Made by a program: the position numbers and the translations under genes
Assembly (NCBI GenBank): GCA_964483155.1
Contig: CAZAAC010000010.1
Span: forward strand, 1-63,196
DNA length: 63,196 nucleotides
Reading direction: 5' to 3'
Origin: JAAYYM01 sp964483155
GTDB lineage: Bacteria > Bacillota > Clostridia > Lachnospirales > Lachnospiraceae
The notes under the pieces: generated by a model
What the model saw: only the letters and a program-made list of their open reading frames with translations
Told to the model about the DNA's origin: nothing
The model's database searches: none
Shown: positions 52,041-60,994 of the stretch, piece by piece
Position numbering within the stretch: the first letter of the stretch is position 1
Layout: every line of letters starts with the position of its first letter

Positions 52041-52577
52041 ATGATTGATTTTTTAGCAGGCATAAACTTTAGAGTATTAATGTGGATTATACCTTTTGTA
52101 TTTTTTTTGCATGAAATGGAAGAATGGAATATTCTTACCTGGTATCATGCAACCTATAATCCACCCCCAAAGAGTACAAAGCTTTCTTGTCGAATATGGC
52201 TTTTTATCATTTCCATATGGGCATTTTTATTATCTGCACTAGCATATATCATTCCAGAAAAACATATCATGGCCGGAATCGTTATATTTCTTGTTGTATT
52301 TACAACCTTTAACGGGATACAGCATATTTACTGGACAATTGCCTTTAAAAAGTATGCGCCGGGCGTTATTTTTTCATCCATTGGCATTATCTGCGGAATA
52401 GTAGTGACCGCAGCAGCTATACAGCAGGGATTCGTTCTTTATGGATATGTGATTGCTCTTTACCTGATAACAGTTCCATTTCTTATTACGACCTTCATGG
52501 CTAAAAACAGACTTATAAAATCTTTTGAACATCTTCATAATCTGACTTTAAAAATAGTTGATTTTCTCGAAAAATAG
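52041..52577 (+). CDS. HXXEE-domain membrane protein
   Basis: 178 residues; ATG 52041 follows AAGGAGG. Five or six hydrophobic segments, with the family motif H-x-x-E-E in FFLHEMEEWN and polar residues inside helices. HXXEE proteins are short membrane proteins of unknown function. Upstream of a flavodoxin gene by 12 nt, in a TetR-divergent operon. Confidence 0.8.
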   Translation: MIDFLAGINFRVLMWIIPFVFFLHEMEEWNILTWYHATYNPPPKSTKLSCRIWLFIISIWAFLLSALAYIIPEKHIMAGIVIFLVVFTTFNGIQHIYWTIAFKKYAPGVIFSSIGIICGIVVTAAAIQQGFVLYGYVIALYLITVPFLITTFMAKNRLIKSFEHLHNLTLKIVDFLEK

Positions 52578-52589
52578 GAGGGTTATCAC

Positions 52590-53075
52590 TTGAAAACAAT
52601 AGTAATATATTATTCCGTTACGGGACAGACAGAATTTATAGCAAAAAAAATAGCAGCAGATCTGGAATGTGATATTCTACAGATACAAACTGATCCTATC
52701 ATTAAGCCTGATGTAATCTCAAGATACTATCAGGGTGGAAAAAGCATGCTGTCAAACAATCTGCCAAAATTGAAACCATATCAATTCAACGCCGATTGTT
52801 ATGACAATATTGTTTTTGGTTGTCCCACCTGGGGCGGGAACTGTCCACCTGCTGTACAAGCTTTTATTGGGCAGAACCACTTTGATGGAAAGCATTTATA
52901 TTTATTTACTACCTATATTACTGCAAATGCATCAAGATGCCTACAGAATCTATCTGCATATTTTAAAGACAGCACTGTCAAAAACAAAGTGGCATTTTCT
53001 GTTCCCACCAGAAAACAAGACGATATGATAAATAAGAAACTTATGGATTTCTATAATCAACTGCATCATGAATAG
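52590..53075 (+). CDS. flavodoxin family protein
   Basis: 161 residues from TTG 52590, seven bases after GGAGGG. The FMN phosphate loop YYSVTGQTEFIA and the second FMN loop FGCPTWGGNCPPAVQAF mark a flavodoxin. It carries electrons or a reduced flavin for an unknown partner. Its end overlaps the convergent methyltransferase gene by 10 nt. Confidence 0.87.
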   Translation: MKTIVIYYSVTGQTEFIAKKIAADLECDILQIQTDPIIKPDVISRYYQGGKSMLSNNLPKLKPYQFNADCYDNIVFGCPTWGGNCPPAVQAFIGQNHFDGKHLYLFTTYITANASRCLQNLSAYFKDSTVKNKVAFSVPTRKQDDMINKKLMDFYNQLHHE

Positions 53076-53713
53076 CCGTTCGAGATACTAGAAGATGTCA
53101 CTTTTCGTCCTGTCAAAAGGCATTCGTCAAGTGGGTTTGCTTTGAAAACTTCGTCACTTTCCACTGTGAATCCATATGTTGCAACAAAATCTTTCAGCTC
53201 TCTTGCCTTCCATTTATGATAAGTGTGAAACCCTGCTTTTTCCATCAGCCAGATTAGCACTTTATTATAATTCCCCTCATATACAAAGGTCGGCGCGAAC
53301 AAAAGTCCTCCCTGCTTTAGCACTCTATAAATTTCCGACAGAGCCTTGTCCGGTTCTGGCATAATATGCAGTGCATTTGCTATCACTACAACATCAAATG
53401 ACTTATCCGCATGCGAAAGGGTCGTTGCATCTGCAACACAAAATGCAATGTTATTGTCTTTTACATTTTTCTTCGCTTCTTCTAACATCTTGGTTGAAAA
53501 GTCGGTCGCCGTCCATGTTTTCACTTCTCTAGCAAGACGATGCGTAATCTGCCCAGTACCGCAGGCTAATTCCAATACAGAATCAGTGTCCGTCAGCTGT
53601 TTTTTTATGTACCCACATATTTCATCATAGACTCTGTCATTCTTTTTCATAAATCCAGTATATAAAAATGCAAACCTTTCCCAAAAGCTCCTATTTGACT
53701 TATCCAGAATCAT
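53066..53713 (-). CDS. class I SAM-dependent methyltransferase
   Basis: 215 residues from ATG 53713, after AGAGGAGGAGAA. SAM-binding motif I VLELACGTGQIT, motif II VKTWTATDFSTKMLEEA, motif IV FDVVVIANALHIMPEPDKAL, then a beta sheet with TFVYEGNYNKVLIWLMEKAG. UbiE/Methyltransf_11 type; substrate unknown. Convergent with the flavodoxin gene. Confidence 0.88.
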   Translation of the reverse strand: MILDKSNRSFWERFAFLYTGFMKKNDRVYDEICGYIKKQLTDTDSVLELACGTGQITHRLAREVKTWTATDFSTKMLEEAKKNVKDNNIAFCVADATTLSHADKSFDVVVIANALHIMPEPDKALSEIYRVLKQGGLLFAPTFVYEGNYNKVLIWLMEKAGFHTYHKWKARELKDFVATYGFTVESDEVFKANPLDECLLTGRKVTSSSISNGYS

Positions 53714-53742
53714 TTCTCCTCCTCTGTTCATTTAAAGTAAAA

Positions 53743-53774
53743 AACTACCCCGCATTATTTCTGCGCGGGTAGTT
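53743..53774 (-). terminator. terminator of the HepT-MntA operon
   Basis: The minus strand forms AACTACCCGCGC/GCGGGGTAGTT with a short loop, followed by a run of T (TTTTTTAC). It lies 16 nt past the hepT stop. Confidence 0.8.
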
Positions 53775-53789
53775 ACAAAATTCATTATA

Positions 53790-54203
53790 TTATTGCAACT
53801 TCATTCCAGAATTATTTTGCTCATCTGCCACACCCATACATTCTTGTAACATAGCTTCAAACTGTTTTTTAATTCTACTACAATAGTCTTGTAGTTTTGG
53901 AATATCATTTGATATAGTCTCCCATAAAGTCTCTTTATCAATTTTACCGTAATTATGAGCCACCACATTTCTTAATGCTTTAATTTGATTCCAAGGCATT
54001 TCGTTATATGTGTTCCTAAACTCTTCTGTAAAATGTGTTGTTAATTCACCAATTTGTAATACACATAAGGCTACTGCGTTCTGATACACACTGTCTTTAG
54101 AAAAAATTTCATAGTTATTTCCAAACCGTTTCATTGTACTATTTATTTCATCACAATAATACACTATGTGTCTTAAAACATCTGCATTTCTATCACCCTG
54201 CAT
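53790..54203 (-). CDS. hepT: HepT-like HEPN toxin ribonuclease
   Basis: 137 residues, all helical, with the catalytic R-x4-H-x-Y motif RNVVAHNY (about residues 80-88). It begins inside the antitoxin gene (11-nt overlap) after GAGGTGATGTTAT. In HepT-MntA systems the toxin cleaves RNA and is silenced when MntA adds AMP groups to the Tyr of this motif. A terminator follows. Confidence 0.88.
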   Translation of the reverse strand: MQGDRNADVLRHIVYYCDEINSTMKRFGNNYEIFSKDSVYQNAVALCVLQIGELTTHFTEEFRNTYNEMPWNQIKALRNVVAHNYGKIDKETLWETISNDIPKLQDYCSRIKKQFEAMLQECMGVADEQNNSGMKLQ

Positions 54204-54495
54204 ATAACATCACCTCGTCTTTTTCGATTTTTTTCAAAAAAGAATCTTCTAAACTTCCTGTGGTCAATACATCCACTTTCACTTGCAATGCCTCTTCGAC
54301 CTCTGTATAAAATCCACACAAAGCAAACATTCCTTTAAGTTCTCCTTTTTCAATCCGAAGATCTATATCACTTTTCTCATTATAATCTCCACGAGCAAAC
54401 GAACCAAAAAGATAAACTTTAGAAATATGATATTTTTCTGCAATAGGTGCAATAATTTCTTTCAATTCTTCAATTGAATATCTTGCTTCTACCAT
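54193..54495 (-). CDS. mntA: MntA-like nucleotidyltransferase antitoxin
   Basis: 100 residues of the minimal nucleotidyltransferase type, with GS-x10-D-x-D (GSFARGDYNEKSDIDL), the signature for AMP transfer. Its gene overlaps hepT by 11 nt. Start MVEARYSIEELKEII at 54495. A single TA module; no mobile-element genes are near it. Confidence 0.88.
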   Translation of the reverse strand: MVEARYSIEELKEIIAPIAEKYHISKVYLFGSFARGDYNEKSDIDLRIEKGELKGMFALCGFYTEVEEALQVKVDVLTTGSLEDSFLKKIEKDEVMLYAG

Positions 54496-54601
54496 GATTT
54501 GCCCTCCATATTCTTCTTATATTATAACCATTTTCATTTATTCTGTCTACGAAAGCCCTTCTTTTCATTTAATAATATCTTCTGAGATGAAAAAACCATT
54601 C

Positions 54602-54877
54602 CTAATGTGAGCTGTCTCTATTTCCTCTCCTTTTTTCTTCATCGGAACGAGCATAATCAACTATTTCCTCGGTGCTTTTCCTGTAAGATGTATGATTGGA
54701 TACTACAATATTGCTCACGGCTTCAATATAATTCAAATAGTACTTTTCTTTTAATCGACACTCATCAGCTAAAATTTGTTTTTTCTTGGCAAAAAGATAT
54801 GTCAGTCCGGCAGATACAGCAGCTACAATAATTCCAATTATAGGTACAAGTAATTCAATCCATTTTTCATAAGTCAT
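54602..54877 (-). CDS. small membrane protein, possibly truncated, with alternative longer start
   Basis: 91 residues from ATG 54877, which has an excellent ribosome binding site (AAAGGAGGTGCTACAG). One membrane helix (WIELLVPIIGIIVAAVSAGLTYLFA) then a charged helix. The same frame is open upstream to 55006-55009, where MNIDTTIISALIATFTAIIILIIS would add another helix; that may be a separate small protein whose frame has become continuous. The C-terminus (EEKRRGNRDSSH) is low complexity and may follow a frameshift. Unknown family. Confidence 0.5.
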   Translation of the reverse strand: MTYEKWIELLVPIIGIIVAAVSAGLTYLFAKKKQILADECRLKEKYYLNYIEAVSNIVVSNHTSYRKSTEEIVDYARSDEEKRRGNRDSSH

Positions 54878-55055
54878 CTGTAGCACCTCCTTTGGCTCTA
54901 TTAAGTCCATGATTATGTCCGCATCCCCATGATTAGATATAATTAAAATAATAATTGCAGTAAATGTAGCAATTAGTGCGCTAATTATTGTTGTATCAAT
55001 ATTCATCATTTCTCTTACCAAACAATACAAATATCAGAAGTAGCGCTATTTTTTT

Positions 55056-55556
55056 TCAATCTTTCAACTCATCACTCTTGTGTTTTTTATATTTTTTATT
55101 TTGAATCAATTTATCGAGATCGCAGTTTAGGCATAGTCCATTATGGCAGCAAATTACTCCACCACATTTTTGGCAAAGCCATTTTTCAGATTCTTTTTCA
55201 TGAAATGCCTCCATACCATGGTCTCGAATAAAATCAAGATTTTCAATCATACTCATGTTGTACTTTGTTCGATAACGCTTATCCAGTGATTTCAGCCTCT
55301 GACAGGGATAAGCATTGCACTCATTGCAGAAGCGTACGATTCCTTTTCTAAGTAATTCACATGTATCGCCCATATGTGTGCAATGTTTTCCTCTCGGAAT
55401 ACAACCAGGACAATAGGACTTATGAAATCCTTTTTTGTTTAGGTCCATATCTCCAAATTGATAGGCTATACATACGCTACAATTCATCCCACATGGAGCA
55501 ATTAATTCATTTTCCTTCTTGCTTTCTATTTCTCCTTTTTGCTTTCCTCCTGTCAT
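55056..55556 (-). CDS. DUF3795 Cys-rich protein
   Basis: 166 residues; ATG 55556 follows AAAGGAGAGAAATT. LIAPCGMNCSVCIAY at the start and CNECNAYPCQRL with CQKCGGVICCHNGLCLNC at the end are characteristic of DUF3795, a small zinc-binding or Fe-S family of unknown function. The Cys pattern is complete. It is unlinked to the next gene by an obvious operon signal. Confidence 0.83.
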   Translation of the reverse strand: MTGGKQKGEIESKKENELIAPCGMNCSVCIAYQFGDMDLNKKGFHKSYCPGCIPRGKHCTHMGDTCELLRKGIVRFCNECNAYPCQRLKSLDKRYRTKYNMSMIENLDFIRDHGMEAFHEKESEKWLCQKCGGVICCHNGLCLNCDLDKLIQNKKYKKHKSDELKD

Positions 55557-55615
55557 AATTTCTCTCCTTTAATCTTAAGCGAAATAAGCAGCTCCACACA
55601 CTTATTTATTCACGT

Positions 55616-55954
55616 TTACCAGGTTTTCCATATCTCCTGGCAAAATCCTACTGTTGCAGTTTTTCCATTCCGAACAATAGGGGTTAACAATACCTGCTGG
55701 TTTTCCAGTATCTTTTCATCCTTGTCTTCCTCTGCAATATATTGAACCAACGCCAGTGTATCCTGATCCTTACATTTCATATTAAGCATTTTTTCGATAC
55801 CACCTATTGCCTGCTTTACGCTGGTGAATTCTCCTTTGCTCATTCTCTTTTCCTTCAAATCAATAAACTGAACCTTGATTCCGCGTTCTTTAAAATACCT
55901 TTGTGCCTTTTTTGTATCAAAACATTTTGTTGTCCCAAATATCTGAATATTCAT
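55616..55954 (-). CDS. ArsC/Spx-family thioredoxin-fold protein
   Basis: 112 residues; TTKCFDTKKAQRYF places a Cys at the N-terminus of a thioredoxin-fold helix as in ArsC/YffB/Spx relatives, and LLTPIVRNGKTATVGF is the conserved cis-Pro region. The arsenate-reductase Arg set is not obvious, so it is best called ArsC-like. Its ATG overlaps the GNAT stop by 4 nt. No ars genes are adjacent, so arsenate reduction is only possible. Confidence 0.82.
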   Translation of the reverse strand: MNIQIFGTTKCFDTKKAQRYFKERGIKVQFIDLKEKRMSKGEFTSVKQAIGGIEKMLNMKCKDQDTLALVQYIAEEDKDEKILENQQVLLTPIVRNGKTATVGFCQEIWKTW

Positions 55955-56451
55955 TCAGTCGTTCCTCCCAAAACATGTTTCAGCTCTGCTCCACATTCTT
56001 TTTGCAAATAGATAAGTTTTAACTCCTCTGTAATTTTCTTTTCTTTGTAAATATCATATCCCAGCTGCTGGTATAATGCTATGTTTCTTTCACTCTTACT
56101 GCTTGTAAATAGTTCATATCTTTGAGCTGGATACTCCTTTTCTATTTCAAGAAGAAGCCTCGTGCCAATTCCCTCTCTTTGCCTGTCAGGATGTACAATC
56201 AATTTCCCAATGTAGACAGAATCCTCTTCTCTGGATGCACGCACAGAACCTATGATTTCATTGCGCTCGCTTAGCACTTTTAAAATAATACCTCTTTGAA
56301 ACTCAATTAACAGTTCTTCTAAAGTTTGCTTTAAGGGTGGAATCTCTGTATTATTAAAAAGCTTCGCTTCGCTTTGATACGCAAGGTATTGTAGCTTAAG
56401 GATTTCCTCTAGGTCATTTTTCTCTGCTAATTTGTACGAGTTCTTTTCCAT
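55951..56451 (-). CDS. GNAT-family N-acetyltransferase
   Basis: 166 residues from ATG 56451, after GAGAAAGG; the frame is open further upstream but lacks a ribosome binding site. Motif A YIGKLIVHPDRQREGIGTRLLLEIEKE carries the acetyl-CoA loop, followed by NIALYQQLGYDIYKEKKI. Substrate unknown. Translationally coupled to the ArsC-like gene and divergent from the nitroreductase. Confidence 0.86.
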   Translation of the reverse strand: MEKNSYKLAEKNDLEEILKLQYLAYQSEAKLFNNTEIPPLKQTLEELLIEFQRGIILKVLSERNEIIGSVRASREEDSVYIGKLIVHPDRQREGIGTRLLLEIEKEYPAQRYELFTSSKSERNIALYQQLGYDIYKEKKITEELKLIYLQKECGAELKHVLGGTTE

Positions 56452-56541
56452 AACCTTTCTCTTCCCTTCTAATGCTATATTAAGATGTTTGTGTGTTAAT
56501 TGCTGTGCTAACATTTTGGGTGAAACTTTTGGAAAATGCTA

Positions 56542-56607
56542 TTACCAATTGGTAAGTATGTTACTGAAAAGTGCGTACTTGATAGTATTTGCACATTCTT
56601 TTATTAT
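56542..56607 (+). promoter_or_regulatory. perfect palindrome and promoter between GNAT and nitroreductase genes
   Basis: TTACCAATTGGTAA (56542-56555) is a perfect 14-bp palindrome. Downstream, -35 TTGATA (56579-56584), 17-bp spacer, -10 TATTAT (56602-56607) would serve the nitroreductase. AAGTGCGTACTT (56570-56580) partly overlaps the -35 and may be a second site. Confidence 0.5.
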
Positions 56608-56681
56608 AATATCACAGAATCATAATTATTCCATGCAAAAGTTTATGGGAATAAAAAATAGTATGATGAAAGGGTACGAAA

Positions 56682-57203
56682 ATGAAAAACAGTACATTAA
56701 CGGATATTCTGAATAGAAGAAGCATCCGAAAATTTATGGACAAAGCAGTATCAGATGAGATTCTCACAAGTCTTCTGCAGGCAGCTATGAATGCGCCATC
56801 TGCATCTAACCAAAGATGCTGGCATTTTGTAATCATTAAGCATCAGGAGATTAAGAATAACCTATCCCAGATTCATGGGGGGTATCAGGCTATTAAGAAC
56901 GCACCGGTCTCCATTCTCTTATGTGGAGAGCCAAAGGCCGCTATACTCCCAAGCTTTTGGGAACACGATTGCGCTGGTGCATCAGAAAACATCTTGATTG
57001 CTGCACAGTCTATGGGGATTGGCGCTATTTGGCAAGGGGTGAATCCTGCTGAGCCAGATCAAATGGCGATGGTGAGCAGATATGTTGATTTACCTTCAGG
57101 CATTGTGCCTTTCTCTATTATCTCAATGGGATATCCTGCTGAAGAAGGCGCTGAAAAAGAGACCTTTGAGCCAAATAAAATCCACTATGATTATCAATGG
57201 TAG
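56682..57203 (+). CDS. nitroreductase family protein
   Basis: 173 residues with the FMN-binding start NRRSIRKFMDKAVSDEILTSLLQAAMNAPSASNQRCWHFV and the second FMN segment SENILIAAQSMGIGAIWQGVNP; the length fits the small nitroreductase group. Reduces nitro groups or quinones with NAD(P)H. Divergent from the GNAT gene, and convergent with the sugar symporter gene. Confidence 0.92.
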   Translation: MKNSTLTDILNRRSIRKFMDKAVSDEILTSLLQAAMNAPSASNQRCWHFVIIKHQEIKNNLSQIHGGYQAIKNAPVSILLCGEPKAAILPSFWEHDCAGASENILIAAQSMGIGAIWQGVNPAEPDQMAMVSRYVDLPSGIVPFSIISMGYPAEEGAEKETFEPNKIHYDYQW

Positions 57204-57224
57204 CAAGGACCATGTGCCTCTTTA

Positions 57225-58562
57225 CTAATCTGAAATTTCTCCTCTAATCTGTTCCATTTTTGTTTCATCCAGATGGTAGAATTTCATAAAAAATAGAAGA
57301 GAAATCAAAATTCCTGCCATTGGAAATATAATCATTATGATTCTAAGACCCATAATTGTATCCGCCTTCTGCACGACAGCATTCACATCAAGCTTAATCA
57401 TATCAAGTCCGATGCCTGCTATCAAAGCTGAAACTGCAGAAGCAAGCTTTACCACAAATGTCTGCATGGAAAAAATGACGCTTTCGTTTCTTGTTTTATT
57501 TTTCCACTGCCCATAATCTACAGTATCTGCAAGAAAAATAGTTGTCAGCACCGTTGCAAGTCCGAATCCGATGAAAATAATGATGGCAGCAATACACAGC
57601 AGAACTAGATTTGCTATATTGAACATCCCCAGAACAAAGAGCATAAAATAACCTGAGACAGCTGTTAGAATTGCTCCTCTTAAGATTGCTTTACATCCGA
57701 ACTTTTTACGAAGCAGGGGAAGGCTCATCATCGACAGTATCTGTGCCGCTCCTCCTACCGTACCAAAAAGACCGTAAAGCGCACCATTCCCGATATCAAA
57801 TTTAAAGAAGTAAATTGCAAGCTGATTTGTAAGATAAAGAGAAGCATTGAACAACACAATTGCCACAACTACAACAAGAGCCTGGTCATTGTGAATTAAT
57901 GCTTGGAACATCTCTTTGATGCTGGAACTTTTTTCATTGACTTTTTCTTTTTCTTTTACATGAAAGACTGAAAAAAGTGTTGTTATTGTAAATGCAATCG
58001 CTACAATGATGGCAAATAATTGAAAGCCCTTTCGCTCACTTCCTCCTCCAAGAATGGGAACTAGTAACATAGTCAGTGCTGTTGGAAGTGCAAATCCAAT
58101 TCCTGCACAGCTCCTTCCAATAACAGATATCGTCTCTCTTTCTTTTCCTGCCTGTGTTATGGCAGGGATCATAGACCAGAATGGGATATCCATGATCGTA
58201 TACGTAATGCCCCATAAAAGATATGCTGTCGAAATATACACTAACAGTACATTTCCAGACATGTTTTCAGGTATAGAAAACATGAAACCAATTACAAGAG
58301 CATTTAAAAGCGTTCCGGTCACAATCCATGGTCTGAATTTTCCAAATCTAGTATTTGTTTTTTCGACAATTACCCCCATGAATGGATCATTAAATGCATC
58401 AAATATTCTGGCAGCCATAAAAAGCACTCCAATAAAAGTTGCACTTACGCCAAGAACAGTGTTGTAATAATACATTAAAAATCCTGAAATAAGAGCGTAT
58501 GCCATGTCCTTACCTACTGCACCAACTCCATAACCTACTTTTATTTTTTTGGTGATACCCAT
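57225..58562 (-). CDS. GPH-family sugar:cation symporter
   Basis: 445 residues from ATG 58562. Twelve hydrophobic segments and MelB-type motifs: MAARIFDAFNDPFMGVIVEKTNTRFGKFRPWI near the start and IFLADTVDYGQWKNKTRNESV in helix 10. Downstream of the GH2 gene by 21 nt and under the TetR gene, so a beta-galactoside or beta-glucuronide-like sugar is expected. Confidence 0.92.
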   Translation of the reverse strand: MGITKKIKVGYGVGAVGKDMAYALISGFLMYYYNTVLGVSATFIGVLFMAARIFDAFNDPFMGVIVEKTNTRFGKFRPWIVTGTLLNALVIGFMFSIPENMSGNVLLVYISTAYLLWGITYTIMDIPFWSMIPAITQAGKERETISVIGRSCAGIGFALPTALTMLLVPILGGGSERKGFQLFAIIVAIAFTITTLFSVFHVKEKEKVNEKSSSIKEMFQALIHNDQALVVVVAIVLFNASLYLTNQLAIYFFKFDIGNGALYGLFGTVGGAAQILSMMSLPLLRKKFGCKAILRGAILTAVSGYFMLFVLGMFNIANLVLLCIAAIIIFIGFGLATVLTTIFLADTVDYGQWKNKTRNESVIFSMQTFVVKLASAVSALIAGIGLDMIKLDVNAVVQKADTIMGLRIIMIIFPMAGILISLLFFMKFYHLDETKMEQIRGEISD

Positions 58563-58583
58563 TTTGAAAACCAACCTTTCTTT

Positions 58584-60992
58584 TTATATAATGCGGAAAA
58601 CTATTTCTCTTTCAGTAATCTGTTCTCCTCTTATTGATAGTTTCCCTTCTCCCGTTTGGCATCTTGTTTTGATCATCACGCCACCCATTCCCCCTTTTAA
58701 ACTGATAAGAGTAGGTCCTGCAAGTTCGATACTGCCTTCAGCTGTAATGACCAGAGGTTCCTGATAAAATGGAAGTAGCTGTTTATTTTGATCAGTCACC
58801 CGAATGCGAACAAGTTCCATATCATATGTCTCGCCACTCCCTTCCAGTATTGTTCGTGCACTGACTTCGAGAAAAACATTTTTTGTTGGTTCTTTGATGA
58901 CCTTTTTTATGATTCTCCCATTTTTAACAGCTTCAAACCTATAACTGGTCATCTCTCCTCCCCAGCTTGCAAAATAAGTATTATAGAGGCGAATCCCATC
59001 ATTGAATGTAATCTGCTGAAACAGCATAAGTCGAAGCATTTTCAGCTTATATTTTAATGGCAGATCAGTCTGTCCAAATTTGCCAACAGCAGTTAGTACT
59101 TTTTTTAGTGCTTCTGCTTTTTTATAAGAATATCCCTCTCCCTTTTCCATCAGTTCACCTACAAAATCATCTATTTTGACTGGCGGATGTGGCATGGCTG
59201 GAAAAGATTTATGATCAGGGTAAAATTCCTTCACAAATTTATTATTTTTATAGACTCTAATGCTCTCCGCATTAGTATAAGCATAAAAAGACGGTAGATA
59301 ACCTGCATCATGCTCCCCTATATTTAGCGTCGATGGTATCTCTAGGATTATGTCATCTTTCCTCTGGCTACTGTATGAATAGGCTGCCGGTTTCGGATTG
59401 CGAAACATATCCAAAACGCCATGATAACAAATATGGTCACCGCTCCCAAAATCCTGATGTGTGTTATAATCTGCCATACACCAGCCAAATCCTCCTGCAA
59501 CTCCTTTCCCTGCCATACAGTCATTTATGACTCTGGCATGCCTTAATGCATGCTCCATTCTTCTCTCCTCAGAATCAAATGCCTTTGTCGGAAACATATG
59601 TCCATTATATTCCGTCACAAGATATCCATGCTTTGTTTCCTTTGTTACATGATCTCTTGCTTCAATTCCCGCGTTGCTTCCCCTGTGTGAAAAATCATTA
59701 TATGTATAAACATCTTCCAGAAGATGACTGTTTTTAATAAAACGTACTCCTCCGGTCTGTCTGGATGAATCCAGTCTGTGTGCTAATGCATTTGTTCTTT
59801 CATAAAATGAATCATCATCAGCAGATTCGTTGATTCTGACTCCCCATAATATGATACTTGGATGATTTCTCTGTTCTGTTATCATCTCTGAAAGACTGCC
59901 TAATGCACAACACTTCCATTCTTCATCTCCAATATGTTGCCAGCCTGGAAGCTCAGTTACTACTAATAGTCCCAGTTCATCACATGCATCCAGAAAATGT
60001 CTGCTCTGAGGATAATGTGAAGTTCGGACAGCATTCAGTCCAAGCTCATCTTTTAAGATTCTTGCATCCTGATACTGCAGATTTTTAGTTGCTGCGTATC
60101 CAATATATGGGTATGATTGGTGCCTATTCAGTCCGATAATCTGATATCTCTCACCATTTAAATAAAAACCATCTTCTTCAAAACTTATCCTGCGAAATCC
60201 TATCCTATCAATCCTTCTGTCAACTACTTCACCATCACAGAGCAGTTGCGTTATCAATTCATATAGAAATGGTTCTTCTGGAGACCAAAGTTTGATCTGT
60301 TTCTGCATCCGCTCTCCCATAAAGCAGGTCTCAAGCTCCAGTTTTCCTTCCGCAGAAAATTGACCTGAAATAGCAACGGTTTCAATACATTCATTTTCTC
60401 TCATCAGGTTTTGTCGAATCTGAATCGCTCCCTCTCCAGTCAGTGTAATATGACTGCTTAGCGTTTTTTCAGTTTCCTTTCTATTTCCCGTCATTACAAA
60501 AACATCTTCTATCCTGATTTGTGGTCTGATTAGCAGACTGACTTCTCTATAAATACCTCCATAGGTCATATAATCAATCACATGACCAAAAGGGGGGATA
60601 TTCAGTATTTCTCTGCTGTCTGTTTTTACACATAGTATATTCTTTTTTCCATAAATCAGATATTCTGTGAGATCAAATGAAAACGCTGTATAACCTCCCT
60701 CATGTGTGCCAATACATTCTTCATTCAGGAAAACCTCTGCTCTGTGTGCAACCGCTTCAAACAAAATTATAACCTGCTGCCCTTTCCAGCTTTCATCCGG
60801 ATCAAACTCTTTCCTATATCCACTAATCATCTGATATGTAGATTCATCAAAATAATGATAGGGAAGTATCGTGTTCGTATGTGGCAGTTCAATTTGCTCC
60901 ATGAAAGATGTATCATAGTATTGCTGTATCATATTATGATTAAAATGACTCTGAAATTTCCAATCCCTATTCCAAGCTATTCGTTTTGTCAT
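58584..60992 (-). CDS. GH2 beta-galactosidase/glucuronidase-type hydrolase
   Basis: 802 residues, no signal peptide. Sugar-binding jelly roll (1-175), Ig-like domain (about 180-280), TIM barrel (about 285-580) with the acid/base Glu in WGVRINES and the nucleophile Glu in VTEYNGHMF, then a C-terminal beta domain. Close to beta-galactosidase by motif, but the exact sugar is unclear. It starts 3 nt after the TetR stop and precedes the sugar symporter by 22 nt: import then hydrolysis in the cytoplasm. Confidence 0.93.
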   Translation of the reverse strand: MTKRIAWNRDWKFQSHFNHNMIQQYYDTSFMEQIELPHTNTILPYHYFDESTYQMISGYRKEFDPDESWKGQQVIILFEAVAHRAEVFLNEECIGTHEGGYTAFSFDLTEYLIYGKKNILCVKTDSREILNIPPFGHVIDYMTYGGIYREVSLLIRPQIRIEDVFVMTGNRKETEKTLSSHITLTGEGAIQIRQNLMRENECIETVAISGQFSAEGKLELETCFMGERMQKQIKLWSPEEPFLYELITQLLCDGEVVDRRIDRIGFRRISFEEDGFYLNGERYQIIGLNRHQSYPYIGYAATKNLQYQDARILKDELGLNAVRTSHYPQSRHFLDACDELGLLVVTELPGWQHIGDEEWKCCALGSLSEMITEQRNHPSIILWGVRINESADDDSFYERTNALAHRLDSSRQTGGVRFIKNSHLLEDVYTYNDFSHRGSNAGIEARDHVTKETKHGYLVTEYNGHMFPTKAFDSEERRMEHALRHARVINDCMAGKGVAGGFGWCMADYNTHQDFGSGDHICYHGVLDMFRNPKPAAYSYSSQRKDDIILEIPSTLNIGEHDAGYLPSFYAYTNAESIRVYKNNKFVKEFYPDHKSFPAMPHPPVKIDDFVGELMEKGEGYSYKKAEALKKVLTAVGKFGQTDLPLKYKLKMLRLMLFQQITFNDGIRLYNTYFASWGGEMTSYRFEAVKNGRIIKKVIKEPTKNVFLEVSARTILEGSGETYDMELVRIRVTDQNKQLLPFYQEPLVITAEGSIELAGPTLISLKGGMGGVMIKTRCQTGEGKLSIRGEQITEREIVFRII

Positions 60993-60994
60993 CT

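Noticed and set aside
55616..55954. Arsenate reductase linked to the arsenic operon
   Set aside because: The protein is ArsC-like by fold, but it lies over 20 kb from arsR-acr3 and is coupled to a GNAT gene.
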